The position numbers and the translations under genes are program-made. DNA of 64,000 nt, from contig NC_022792.1 of the NCBI RefSeq assembly GCF_000504085.1, forward strand, positions 1,764,001-1,828,000. The letters are read 5' to 3'. The notes under the pieces are model-generated. The model was not told where the DNA came from, did no database searches, and worked only from the letters and a program-made list of their open reading frames with translations. Source of the DNA: Pseudothermotoga elfii DSM 9442 = NBRC 107921 (lineage in GTDB: Bacteria > Thermotogota > Thermotogae > Thermotogales > DSM-5069). Positions 34,148 to 43,038 of this stretch are shown here, piece by piece. How positions within the stretch are numbered: the first letter of the stretch is position 1; each line of letters starts with the position of its first letter.

Positions 34148-35083
34148 ATGTACCCCTGGCACAGCAGATTTCACATGGGACTAATACATTTTATGGCTTA
34201 TCCGGATGCGAAAACTGAAGAAGAGATATTGTCAACTGTGAAAAAAGTCCTGATAGACGAATTTTTTCAAGCTATTGAGATAAGTGCTCTGGTGGAAAAG
34301 CCAGTACTTGAAAAAATCGCGAAGATGTGTGAAATTGCAAAAGTGGAACTGTTGATTGCTGCTCAGCCACTGATTTTAGCAAAAGGATTAAATTTAAACT
34401 CTTTAAAAGAGGAAAATAGAAAGAAAGCCGTTGAGGAAATCAAAAACTCCATAGACAAAGCTTATCTAACAAAAGCAAAAGCCGTGGCACTGTTAAGTGG
34501 AAAAATGGTGAAGGAAGATCAACTTGAAGCGGCAAAAAAACAGCTTGTAAAATCTTTAAGAGAGCTCTGTCAATATTCACAGCAATTGAGCGAACAGTTT
34601 AACCACTCTGTCGGGATAAATCTGGAGATCTTTGACTGGTCAATAGACAAAAAAGCGCTGATCGGTCCGGCGCCTGTGGCCTTCGAGATAGCTTCATATG
34701 TAAGAAGCTATCATCAGAACTTTGGTTTAACTATTGATCTTTCTCACCAACCACTGGTGTTCGAAGATTCTTTTTACACAATACAATTACTCTCGCCATT
34801 TATCACGCATGTTCATATAGGAAACGCTGTTCTCAAAAAAGACCATCCTGCATACGGCGATCTCCACCCGAGATTTGGAATAGATCATGGAGCTAACGAC
34901 GTTGAGCAATTAACTTACTTTCTAAAATCATTAGAAAAAACTGGTTACTTTGACAAAAAAACAGCCACAGAAAAACCCGTAATTTCCTTTGAGGTCAAAC
35001 CACTTCCTGGTGAAGATCCCGATCTTGTTGTGGCAAACGCAAAAAGAATATTTTTATCTGCTTATGGAAATCTGTTAAAGTAA
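34148..35083 (+). CDS. TIM-barrel sugar isomerase/AP-endonuclease-like protein
   Basis: About 311 residues with the xylose-isomerase-like barrel pattern of conserved acidic and His residues: INLEIFDW (Glu ligand), LTIDLSHQPLVFED (Asp/His), HVHIGNAVLKKDHPAYGDLHPRFG, and VISFEVKP near the C-terminus. Such proteins are sugar isomerases or epimerases; the substrate is not clear. The ATG at 34148 follows AAGGAGGG. A 2-hydroxyacid dehydrogenase gene follows 28 bases downstream, so the two may act on one pathway. Confidence 0.82.
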   Translation: MYPWHSRFHMGLIHFMAYPDAKTEEEILSTVKKVLIDEFFQAIEISALVEKPVLEKIAKMCEIAKVELLIAAQPLILAKGLNLNSLKEENRKKAVEEIKNSIDKAYLTKAKAVALLSGKMVKEDQLEAAKKQLVKSLRELCQYSQQLSEQFNHSVGINLEIFDWSIDKKALIGPAPVAFEIASYVRSYHQNFGLTIDLSHQPLVFEDSFYTIQLLSPFITHVHIGNAVLKKDHPAYGDLHPRFGIDHGANDVEQLTYFLKSLEKTGYFDKKTATEKPVISFEVKPLPGEDPDLVVANAKRIFLSAYGNLLK

Positions 35084-35110
35084 TTTACTAATTGAAGGGA
35101 GGTATAAGGC

Positions 35111-36094
35111 TTGAAAAAACCAAAAGTTTTTGTAACAGCACAAATACCAGATGAAGGCTTAAAAATGATTTCCCAACACTGTGAAATGCAGATCGGTAAC
35201 TACGACGGAGTTTTGCCAAAAGATGTTCTTATCGACAAAGTAAAGGGAGTGGATGGTATTCTCTGCCTCCTGGCAGATGTAATTGACAAAGATGTGATGG
35301 AAGCAGCAGGAAAACAGTTAAAGGTTATAGCAAACTACGCTGTCGGTTATAACAATATCGACATTGAAGAAGCAACAAAAAGAGGAATCATGGTAACAAA
35401 TACACCGGGTGTCCTGACAGAAACAACAGCTGACCTTGCCTGGGCATTGATGATGTCAATTGCTCGAAGAATAGTTGAATCAGACAAATTTGTCAGAGAA
35501 GGAAAATTTAATGGTTGGCAGCCAATGCTTATGCTTGGGACAGATATCTATGGTGCAACCCTTGGAGTTGTCGGTTTTGGCAGAATAGGCCAGGCTGTAG
35601 CAAGGCGTGCATCAGGTTTCAACATGAGAGTTCTGTATTACAGCAGGAAAAGAGCTCCTGAAGATGTTGAAAAGCAATTGAACGCTTCTTTTGTAGATCT
35701 TTCCACACTGCTGAGAGAATCAGATTTCGTGACATTGCATTTGCCACTAACAAAAGAAACATATCACTTAATTGGAGAGGAAGAACTCCGGATGATGAAA
35801 AAGGAAGCTTATCTGATAAACACCGCTCGCGGACCAGTAATTGATGAAAAAGCTCTTGTTAAAGCTTTGAAGAATAAATGGATCAGGGGTGCTGCGCTTG
35901 ATGTTTTCGAGAAAGAGCCACAAATTGAACCAGAGTTACTTGAACTGGATAATGTGATCCTCACGCCACATATTGGATCAGCATCTTATACAACGAGAAC
36001 AAAAATGTCTGTCATGGCAGCTGAAAATCTTGTTAAAGCACTTTATGGAGAAATTCCACCTAATCTTGTGAATACAGAGGTGTTGAAAAAATAA
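35111..36094 (+). CDS. D-isomer-specific 2-hydroxyacid dehydrogenase (glyoxylate/hydroxypyruvate reductase type)
   Basis: 327 residues. The NAD-binding loop is GVVGFGRIGQAVARRA near residue 155, with the catalytic Arg in INTARGPVIDEKAL (near 237), Glu about 265 (FEKEP) and His in TPHIGSASYTTRTKM near 283. The protein is close to glyoxylate reductase/glycerate dehydrogenase in length and motifs. A TTG start follows GGAGG. A terminator follows directly. Confidence 0.93.
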   Translation: MKKPKVFVTAQIPDEGLKMISQHCEMQIGNYDGVLPKDVLIDKVKGVDGILCLLADVIDKDVMEAAGKQLKVIANYAVGYNNIDIEEATKRGIMVTNTPGVLTETTADLAWALMMSIARRIVESDKFVREGKFNGWQPMLMLGTDIYGATLGVVGFGRIGQAVARRASGFNMRVLYYSRKRAPEDVEKQLNASFVDLSTLLRESDFVTLHLPLTKETYHLIGEEELRMMKKEAYLINTARGPVIDEKALVKALKNKWIRGAALDVFEKEPQIEPELLELDNVILTPHIGSASYTTRTKMSVMAAENLVKALYGEIPPNLVNTEVLKK

Positions 36095-36116
36095 GGGTGA
36101 GTTTTACTCACCCTTT
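36093..36116. terminator. Bidirectional terminator
   Basis: AAGGGTGAG (36093-36101) and CTCACCCTT (36107-36115) form a 9-bp stem with loop TTTTA, followed by T-rich sequence on the plus strand and by A/T-rich sequence on the minus strand. It overlaps the phoU stop. Confidence 0.8.
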
Positions 36117-36794
36117 TTCTTTTCTGAGGACCTCTTTAAGTTGCTTGCCTGTCTCCATGAAATAAAGTTTTTCTGAAATATTTGTTAGATGATCTGCTAT
36201 TCTCTCCAAATGCCTGATTAAAAAGGCTTCCTCCAGGTACAATCTCATCATTCTTGGGCTTGTTTCTTTACATGCAAAATCAATGAGATTCTCGTGACCC
36301 CTGTTATGAAGAAAATCAACCTGATCATCTTTTTTCCACACTTTTATCGCAAGATCGAGATCTTTATGCTGAACAGCCTCGACTATCTCTTTGAACATTG
36401 TCAATATGATTTTTATCATCTCATTCAATGTCTTCCACGCTGTGAAACCTTCGACGCCCCTCTGGGTATGCCTGCTTAGCTGTGCGATATTTACACATTC
36501 ATCGGCAATCCTCTCAAGATCCACTGAAAGACCTATCATTGCAACAACAAACCTCAAATCATCGGCAAGAGGCTGATATTTCCCGATTATATCGAATGCA
36601 GTTGTTTGAATTTTAAGATCGAGTGAATCAAAGTAATCATCCATATTTTCTATTTGCTTGATAACATGCTCATCACCAGATTGAATAGCATAAAGGGTCT
36701 TTTCAAATAGATTTTCAACACCTGTTATAAACTCAGCAAGTTTCTCATTTAAAAAAAGCATTTCCTTCTCATAATGTATAGTTCTACCTGTCAT
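36108..36794 (-). CDS. phoU: Phosphate signalling protein PhoU
   Basis: A 228-residue cytoplasmic all-helical protein of two three-helix repeats. The metal-binding acidic helices are visible as ERIADECVNIA near residue 100 and ERIADHLTNISEK near 207. It links the state of the Pst transporter to the histidine kinase. It is the last gene of the pst operon, 13 bases after pstB. Confidence 0.95.
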   Translation of the reverse strand: MTGRTIHYEKEMLFLNEKLAEFITGVENLFEKTLYAIQSGDEHVIKQIENMDDYFDSLDLKIQTTAFDIIGKYQPLADDLRFVVAMIGLSVDLERIADECVNIAQLSRHTQRGVEGFTAWKTLNEMIKIILTMFKEIVEAVQHKDLDLAIKVWKKDDQVDFLHNRGHENLIDFACKETSPRMMRLYLEEAFLIRHLERIADHLTNISEKLYFMETGKQLKEVLRKEKG

Positions 36795-36807
36795 CTACAC
36801 CTCTCCT

Positions 36808-37563
36808 TCAACCTATCTTACCAGTTAAAAATTGCCGCGTCATTTCATGAGTTGGAGTTTTAACAATCTGTGATGTCACACCGTATTCTACCAGACGACC
36901 CTGATATAAAAACATCACTTCATCACTTATCCTAAGGGCCTGCCCCATACTATGCGTTACAATTACCACCGTGTATTCCTCTGCTATAGTTTCGAGAAGT
37001 CTTTCAATCTTAGTTGTTGCAATGGGATCAAGTGCCGATGTTGGTTCATCCAGAAGTATCACCTCTGGTTCAACAGCAAGTGCTCTTGCTATGCAAAGTC
37101 TTTGCTGCTGGCCCCCCGAAAGCTGGACTGCGGGTTTTTTTAATTTATCTTCAACTTCATCCCAGAGAGCGGCTCGTTTCAAAGCATTTTCCACCTTTTC
37201 CCTTATCAAATAACGATCCTTTATGCCCATTAACCTGAGCCCATATGCAACATTGTCAAATACCGACATTGGAAAAGGGTTAGGCCTCTGAAAAACCATG
37301 GTCACTTTTCGGCGATACTGTGTTAGATCTTTGATCTGGTATATATCCTGTCCTCTGTAAAAAATCTGACCGACCATTGAAAATCCATCAACAAGATCAT
37401 TTAATCTGTTCAAGCACCTTAAGAATGTACTTTTTCCACAACCAGACGGGCCCATAATCGCAGTTATCCTTTTAGATTTTATCTGCACATTGATATGATC
37501 AAGAACTCTGTGGGTATCGTAATATGCGCAAAGATCCTTTATCTCAAAAATAATTTCATCCAT
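36808..37563 (-). CDS. pstB: Phosphate ABC transporter ATPase
   Basis: 251 residues of the single-domain PstB type. Walker A GPSGCGKST, the PstB-specific LRCLNRLNDLVDGF just after it, signature LSGGQQQR and Walker B ILLDEPTSALDP are all intact. It overlaps pstA by eight bases and drives phosphate import through PstC/PstA. Confidence 0.97.
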   Translation of the reverse strand: MDEIIFEIKDLCAYYDTHRVLDHINVQIKSKRITAIMGPSGCGKSTFLRCLNRLNDLVDGFSMVGQIFYRGQDIYQIKDLTQYRRKVTMVFQRPNPFPMSVFDNVAYGLRLMGIKDRYLIREKVENALKRAALWDEVEDKLKKPAVQLSGGQQQRLCIARALAVEPEVILLDEPTSALDPIATTKIERLLETIAEEYTVVIVTHSMGQALRISDEVMFLYQGRLVEYGVTSQIVKTPTHEMTRQFLTGKIG

Positions 37564-38359
37564 TTCTATGCCTCCTTATTATTTGAACAATGGAATAAAT
37601 CAAAATCATAACAATTGTCATCAAACTCGCCATTCCATGAGCCATCCACTGGGATTTCTGCCCAAGATTCATAACAATCGCGTAAATACTCGTTGGTAAA
37701 GACATTATTGGATCAGTAAGCCTCCCAGGAAGCCTTGTGGCATAAAAAACAGCTCCTGTGATCAAAATCGGTGCTGTTTCACTGAAAGCCCTCCCGAGTG
37801 TAAGCATCAAAGTGGTTAAAAGACCACTTTTACCCGATTTCAGAACCATCATGGTTGTCTGAACTTTGTTTGCACCAAGGGCAACAACACCTTCGCGGAG
37901 TTCCCTGGGAACAGCTCTGAGAAATTCAACGGCATTATTTATAAAAAAAGGTATCGCCATCGTTGACAAAGTTAATGAAGCCGATATCAAAGATGTTCCA
38001 AATCTTAATCTGACACAGAAGAAACTCAACCCAAATAGCCCGTAAACTATCGATGGGATGCTGTTCATAGTACCTGCAAGAGATTGAAGAAAAACAGAGA
38101 AACGCTTTGGTGCAAATTCACTTATAAATATCGACCCCAACAATCCAAGAGGTATTGTCACAAGAAAAACGAAAACCATTAGGAGAAAAGAGCCTATTAT
38201 AGAAGGAAATATTCCACCTTCCGCCATTGCTGATCTGGGAAACTCGGTGAAAAAACCTGGTCGAAAGAAGGCATTTATACCAGGGATGATTATGAGCAAT
38301 ATAACTGCTACCATAACAGCAAGAATACTGTAGCTTATCAATCTGAAAAACCACTTCAT
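37556..38359 (-). CDS. pstA: Phosphate ABC transporter permease PstA
   Basis: A 267-residue membrane protein with six helices. The PstA pattern SIPSIVYGLFGLSFF near residue 98 and the cytoplasmic loop REGVVALGANKVQTTMMVL followed by GRAFSETAPILITG are present. It lies four bases after pstC. Confidence 0.95.
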   Translation of the reverse strand: MKWFFRLISYSILAVMVAVILLIIIPGINAFFRPGFFTEFPRSAMAEGGIFPSIIGSFLLMVFVFLVTIPLGLLGSIFISEFAPKRFSVFLQSLAGTMNSIPSIVYGLFGLSFFCVRLRFGTSLISASLTLSTMAIPFFINNAVEFLRAVPRELREGVVALGANKVQTTMMVLKSGKSGLLTTLMLTLGRAFSETAPILITGAVFYATRLPGRLTDPIMSLPTSIYAIVMNLGQKSQWMAHGMASLMTIVMILIYSIVQIIRRHRNG

Positions 38360-38363
38360 TCAA

Positions 38364-39230
38364 TCAACCCCTTATCCATCTTTCTCGCCATCTTACTATG
38401 TAATTTGCAAGCACGGTCAGGAGCAATGAAATAATCAGAAGCAGAAAACCTATGAAAAACAACGCACTGTAATGCACACTCCCAATTTCAACCTCCCCCA
38501 TTTCACTTCCAAGAGTTGCTGTTAAAGGCCTTATAGGATCAAAGAAAGATTTGACAAGCATATTACTTCCGCCCGAAACCATAAGTACTATCATTGTTTC
38601 ACCGAAAATCCTGTTGAATACATTCATCATAGAATTAACAATACCAGGCATCGCATACCTCAGTTCGACAACCATAACTGATAACTGCTTCGCTCCAATT
38701 GCCACGGCAGCATAGGAGATCTCCTTTGGGACTTTTTCCAGTGACTGATATGACAGACTAATCATGAACGGTAAAGTGAACACAGAAAGCATTAAAGAAG
38801 CGTTCAAAAAATTTTGCCCTGTCCAGGCCCCTACTTTTAGAAGAACTGGGGCAAGAACAACTACGCCAAAAAATCCGAGAACGACTGACGGTATTCCGCT
38901 GACAAATTCAAAAATTCTGAGCATAAATTCTTTTTCATTTTTTCCAGCATAACTATGAAGATAAAAAGCAACTATAATGCCGATTATCCACACAACAACA
39001 CTCGTCCAGATAGTTAGCAACAAAGAATTAAGGAGCATGGTTCTAATACCAAACTCTGGTTCATCCCACACGGGAAACCAGTTTGCGGAAAAAAGGTCTG
39101 AACCTACTTCTTTGATCGCCTTGAGGGATTCAGCAAAAAGAAAATACACGATACCAAAAAGCGCGACTGCCACGAGTATGGCAGCCATAAAAACTATCAG
39201 AGAAAAAAGAAACTGGCCTGTTTTCCTCAT
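38364..39230 (-). CDS. pstC: Phosphate ABC transporter permease PstC
   Basis: A 288-residue membrane protein with six helices. It contains GIPSVVLGFFGV near residue 115, an EISYAAVAIGAKQLSVMVVELRYAMPGI docking loop, and RIFGETMIVLMVSG. Its start touches the end of pstS (one-base overlap), so the two are coupled. Confidence 0.95.
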   Translation of the reverse strand: MRKTGQFLFSLIVFMAAILVAVALFGIVYFLFAESLKAIKEVGSDLFSANWFPVWDEPEFGIRTMLLNSLLLTIWTSVVVWIIGIIVAFYLHSYAGKNEKEFMLRIFEFVSGIPSVVLGFFGVVVLAPVLLKVGAWTGQNFLNASLMLSVFTLPFMISLSYQSLEKVPKEISYAAVAIGAKQLSVMVVELRYAMPGIVNSMMNVFNRIFGETMIVLMVSGGSNMLVKSFFDPIRPLTATLGSEMGEVEIGSVHYSALFFIGFLLLIISLLLTVLANYIVRWRERWIRG

Positions 39231-40066
39231 TATCTACCTGTTCCATAAGCTGGTATATAGCCAGCTTTTTCAACTATTTTCTGTCCCTCAGGCGATAAGA
39301 TAAACCTTATATAACTTGCCACAATACCTTTTTCAGGCCATGCGTTACCAAAACGGCTTAAATCAAAAAACACAAACAGAGGTCTGCTCAAAGGATATTT
39401 TCCAGCGAGAACATTTTGTACTGATGGTTCTATGCCATCAATCTTTAATGCTTTAACCTGATCGGTAACATAACCCATACCTGTGTAAGCAATCGCGTAT
39501 GGGTTTCTCGCGACACTCTCAATTTCTGCCTGTGTTGATTCAACCATCTGAATTCTTGGCGAAAGTTTGTCCCCTTTCAAAACCTTTTCCAGCCATACCT
39601 CAAATGTTCCAGAAGCAGTGTTTCGAGAATAGGCAACAATCGTCTTTTTTGGTAATTTCGAATCAATTTGACTCCATTCTGTTATCTGACCGGTGTAAAT
39701 TTTGTAGAGTGTATCGATGGATATAGAATCAATTCCCAGATCTGGATTAACTATAACAGCGATACCATCGTATCCTATCACCAGCGGGACAAAGTATTTT
39801 TTCTGTTCATGCATGGCCTCAATTTCACTTGACTTTAAAAACCTGCTTGCGTTAGCGATATCAGCTGTCTGATTCATCAAAGCCTTGATGCCTGTGCTTG
39901 AGCCTGCTCCTTCAAGAGTTGCCACCACATCTGGATACATTTTCTGAAATTCTTCAATCCACAGCTGTGCAATTGGATAAATAGTGTTTGAGCCCTTAAT
40001 TACAAGGGTTTCTCCCAGAATAGCTATTGCTACCAGCACTAACAAAAACACAGAAATCTTTTTCAC
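39230..40066 (-). CDS. pstS: Phosphate-binding protein PstS
   Basis: About 278 residues with a signal peptide (cleavage near LGETL). It has KGSNTIYPIAQLWIEEF, then EGAGSSTGIKAL for phosphate binding, SRNTASGTFEVWLEKVL near residue 150, and the family's VARNPYAIAYTGMGYV. The GTG at 40066 is preferred because AGGAGGTG lies eight bases upstream; the frame is open back to 40141. It is the first gene of the pst operon, divergent from the two-component system. Confidence 0.95.
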   Translation of the reverse strand: MKKISVFLLVLVAIAILGETLVIKGSNTIYPIAQLWIEEFQKMYPDVVATLEGAGSSTGIKALMNQTADIANASRFLKSSEIEAMHEQKKYFVPLVIGYDGIAVIVNPDLGIDSISIDTLYKIYTGQITEWSQIDSKLPKKTIVAYSRNTASGTFEVWLEKVLKGDKLSPRIQMVESTQAEIESVARNPYAIAYTGMGYVTDQVKALKIDGIEPSVQNVLAGKYPLSRPLFVFFDLSRFGNAWPEKGIVASYIRFILSPEGQKIVEKAGYIPAYGTGR

Positions 40067-40185
40067 AAATAACACCTCCTTCTGTTTTCTCCCAATTCTT
40101 TTATGCCGCAGGGATTTCGAAAGGTTATGAAAAAGTATCAAAACTTTTTAACATCTTCATGGCATTATTCAAATGGAGGGATTCT

Positions 40186-40839
40186 ATGGCTTCGATACTT
40201 GTAGTAGAAGACGAACAAGATGTCAGTGATGTTATATGCAGGTATCTAAAACTGGATTCTCATGAGGTAAAAACCGCAGATTCCATTGAAAAAATGTATG
40301 ATTATATCGAAAAAGAGTGTTTTGATTTAATTGTGCTTGATCTAATGCTACCTGATGGGGATGCGATGGAAGAAATACCCACAATTCGTGTTATGTGCCC
40401 CAAAACCTACGTAATAGTTTTGACAGCTCTAAGAGAAGATAGAAATAAAATTCTCGGTCTTGAAATGGGAGCAGACGATTATGTGACAAAACCGTTTCAT
40501 CCAAGAGAGCTGGTCGCGAGAGTCAGAGCCATGCTTAGGAGAAAAAACATGTTTGCTGAACGTGAACTAACACACAAAGACATGAAATTGCTCGTAAATG
40601 AAAGAATTCTGCTGATAAACGACGAATCTGTGGAGCTTTCAGCAAAAGAATTTGAGATTCTTTTGATGTTTTTTGAAAACCCTAAGAAAGTCTTTACCAG
40701 AAGCGAAATATTAGACAATGTCTGGCAAAACGAGGATAGGAGTGAGAGAATTGTAGACGTGTACATGAGTTTACTCAGAAAAAAACTCGGCAAAGAGAGG
40801 CTGGTGACTGTGCACGGTGTCGGATATAAACTGGCATGA
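40186..40839 (+). CDS. PhoB-like response regulator (OmpR family)
   Basis: About 217 residues. The receiver domain has the acidic pair in VVEDEQD, the phospho-acceptor Asp in LIVLDLMLPDG (about D52), Thr/Ser in ITLT-like VIVLTAL, and Lys in VTKPFHPREL. The C-terminal winged helix (about 125-217) ends RIVDVYMSLLRKKL...VHGVGYKLA. The ATG at 40186 follows TGGAGGG; the frame is open upstream. Being divergent from pstS, it is probably the phosphate-response regulator. Confidence 0.93.
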   Translation: MASILVVEDEQDVSDVICRYLKLDSHEVKTADSIEKMYDYIEKECFDLIVLDLMLPDGDAMEEIPTIRVMCPKTYVIVLTALREDRNKILGLEMGADDYVTKPFHPRELVARVRAMLRRKNMFAERELTHKDMKLLVNERILLINDESVELSAKEFEILLMFFENPKKVFTRSEILDNVWQNEDRSERIVDVYMSLLRKKLGKERLVTVHGVGYKLA

Positions 40840-41572
40840 GATAGCTGAAAAATATAAACCCTTAATGGTTCTCAAACCAGATGTGATAATTTTTTATCCA
40901 AGCAATGGTGGCATCTTTGAGGAAAAACAAATTTTGAGCGATTCAAAGACATTTTTCGTAAATGCAGTGGCGCATGAATTATTTACACCAATAACAGCAT
41001 TACTGGGATTACTTCAAATAGCAAAAGAAGGTGAATATGTTCAGGAAACGCTTGGAAAAATGGAAAAACATTTAAAACGAATGCAAAGAATAATTGAACA
41101 GCTGGTACTACTCTCAAAACTGGAACAGCAGGAGTACATTCCGGAGAAAGTCAAAATAAATTTGAAAATATTGATAGATGAAGTGATTTCGGAATACGAC
41201 AAAAAAATCAAGCAAAAAAATCTCTTCGTGCATATCAAAGTGAACAAGATCATAAAGACTGACACAGAGGCACTCAAAATAGCTCTGGCAAACTTGATTT
41301 CTAACGCAATTAAATATTCGAATCAAAACGGAGACATTATCATTCACGCCAAAAAAGACACCCTGATTATCGAAGATAAAGGAGTTGGAATTCCTGAAGA
41401 AGATCTCAAGAATATAACGGCCCGTTTTTACCGGGCAAGTAACGCGAGAACTTTCTCCGGTTCTGGCCTTGGGCTTGCTATTGTTAAACACATACTCAGG
41501 AAATTGTCTTTATCGTGGGCTATTCACTCCATCGTCGATAAGGGGACAAAGATTTTTCTCGAAATTCCATAA
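40817..41572 (+). CDS. Soluble histidine kinase (PhoR-like) without a visible sensor or membrane segment
   Basis: 251 residues. Phospho-acceptor His53 is in AHELFTPITALLG (usual HELRTP), the N box is ANLISNAIKYSN, the G1 box EDKGVGIPEED, and the G2 box GSGLGLAIVKHIL. Only about 45 residues precede the His, too few for a PAS or membrane domain, so it may read PhoU/PstB directly. A GTG start overlaps the regulator gene by 23 bases. Confidence 0.9.
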   Translation: MSDINWHEIAEKYKPLMVLKPDVIIFYPSNGGIFEEKQILSDSKTFFVNAVAHELFTPITALLGLLQIAKEGEYVQETLGKMEKHLKRMQRIIEQLVLLSKLEQQEYIPEKVKINLKILIDEVISEYDKKIKQKNLFVHIKVNKIIKTDTEALKIALANLISNAIKYSNQNGDIIIHAKKDTLIIEDKGVGIPEEDLKNITARFYRASNARTFSGSGLGLAIVKHILRKLSLSWAIHSIVDKGTKIFLEIP

Positions 41573-41701
41573 TATAACAACTCTAATAGCATTTAAGGTG
41601 GGGTTTTCACCAGAAAGCTCTTTTTTATTTTCGCTTCCTCACACTTAAACTCCAAAATCCAATTTGCATTGAAAAAACAAAACTGATAAACTTATTTTTG
41701 A

Positions 41702-41728
41702 GTTACATAAGTAAGTTACATATGTAAC
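41702..41728 (+). promoter_or_regulatory. Tandem operator-like palindromes GTTACATATGTAAC
   Basis: A perfect 14-base palindrome, GTTACATATGTAAC (41715-41728), is preceded by a weaker copy, GTTACATAAGTAAG (41702-41715), sharing one base. They lie between a possible TTGAAA -35 (41669-41674) and the ATG at 41750. The likely binder is the SorC regulator encoded at 44723; this is inferred. Confidence 0.6.
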
Positions 41729-41749
41729 CACACATAAGGAGGGGTGAAT

Positions 41750-42988
41750 ATGAAGAAGACAGTTTTGTGTTTATTCCTGGCAATTGTGAGCGTTCTAAGT
41801 TTCTCGAAGACATTGACGATATGGATAGGAGGACAGGTTGCAGAGCTTGACGAAACATGGAACTCTGTCATTAAAACTTTTGAAGAAAAATACGGAATAT
41901 CTGTTGAAGTTCAGTTATTTGGTTTTGACACCTATTACGACAAACTCGTCACAGCACTGCAGGCTGGAAAGGGTCCAGATCTTGCTTTTGCAGACCTTGG
42001 TGGCTGGGTCCCAACCTTTGCAGAAAAGGGCTGGCTTGAGCCGATGGAAGAACATCTTAAAAACTGGGAAGGGACTGCTCAGATATGGCCGAATCTATGG
42101 CCTACTGTGACTTACAAAAAGATCAGATATGGGTTACCATGGTATACAGATTGCAGACTTTTACTTTACAACAAAGCAATGTTTGAGAAAGCTGGCCTCA
42201 ACCCGGATAATCCTCCAAAAACATGGGATGAACTTCTGGATGCGGCGCTGAAAATTACAGATACGAAAAATAGGATATATGGCTACGGTGTCAGCGGTAC
42301 TAAAACAGAGCATACCACCCTTGGATATATGATGTTTCTGTACGCCGCAGGTGGAAAACTTCTAACAGATGACTATTCAAAAGCAGCTTTCGATTCACCT
42401 GAAGGGCTTAAAGCGTTGAAATTCTACACAGACCTTGCAAAAAAATACAATGTTAGCCCAAACGCTATTCAGTATCATGAAGATGATTACCGAAATATGA
42501 TGGCACAGAACCGTGTTGCCATGGCAATAGGTGGTCCATGGTCATTCCCGTTGATTGAAGCTGCCAACCCAGATATTGCTGGAAAATACTCGGTAGCACT
42601 TCATCCATATGATGCAAAACCTGCAAGTGTCCTTGGAGGATGGGCTTTGGTTATTCCAAGCTCAAGTCCAAACAAAGAAGATGCCTGGAAACTTGCAGAA
42701 TACCTGACAAGTTTTGATGTTTGGATGAAATGGGTAGAGGAAAAAGGCGGTCCCATGCCAACAAGGATGGACGTATGTAAGAAATCCAAGCTTGCTAATG
42801 ACGTTAAATGGCAAATAATATTTGAAACTTTCCCACATGCAGTAGCAAGACCTCCTATTCCTCAGTATCCACAAATATCAGAACAAATTCAAACAATGGT
42901 ACAGAGAGTTTTACTTGGCGAACTCACACCAGAGGAGGCTATTAAAATAGCAGCAGAAAATGTTAATAAAATACTTGGAGCGAAGTAA
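41750..42988 (+). CDS. Sugar ABC transporter substrate-binding protein (family 1)
   Basis: About 412 residues with a signal peptide ending near SFSKTL. The family 1 pattern is clear: LTIWIGGQ, VQLFGFDTYYDKLVTALQAGKGPDLAFAD, and PWYTDCRLLLYNKAMFEKAGL...PKTWDELLDAALK near residue 150. The ATG at 41750 is chosen because AAGGAGGGG lies six bases upstream. The sugar is unknown. A GC-rich hairpin follows the gene. Confidence 0.93.
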   Translation: MKKTVLCLFLAIVSVLSFSKTLTIWIGGQVAELDETWNSVIKTFEEKYGISVEVQLFGFDTYYDKLVTALQAGKGPDLAFADLGGWVPTFAEKGWLEPMEEHLKNWEGTAQIWPNLWPTVTYKKIRYGLPWYTDCRLLLYNKAMFEKAGLNPDNPPKTWDELLDAALKITDTKNRIYGYGVSGTKTEHTTLGYMMFLYAAGGKLLTDDYSKAAFDSPEGLKALKFYTDLAKKYNVSPNAIQYHEDDYRNMMAQNRVAMAIGGPWSFPLIEAANPDIAGKYSVALHPYDAKPASVLGGWALVIPSSSPNKEDAWKLAEYLTSFDVWMKWVEEKGGPMPTRMDVCKKSKLANDVKWQIIFETFPHAVARPPIPQYPQISEQIQTMVQRVLLGELTPEEAIKIAAENVNKILGAK

Positions 42989-42998
42989 ACTATAAATC

Positions 42999-43017
42999 GG
43001 GCGGGCTTGTCCCGCCC
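42999..43017 (+). promoter_or_regulatory. GC-rich intercistronic hairpin after the binding-protein gene
   Basis: GGGCGGG (42999-43005), loop CTTGT, and CCCGCCC (43011-43017) make a perfect 7-bp GC stem with no T-run after it. It likely stabilises the binding-protein mRNA or dampens read-through. Confidence 0.65.
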
Positions 43018-43038
43018 ATCAGTCAGGAGTGAGAGGTT

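Noticed and set aside
40067-40185. A Pho-box direct repeat between pstS and the response regulator gene
   Set aside because: TTAACA-like elements are present, but spacing and repeats are too poor to call.
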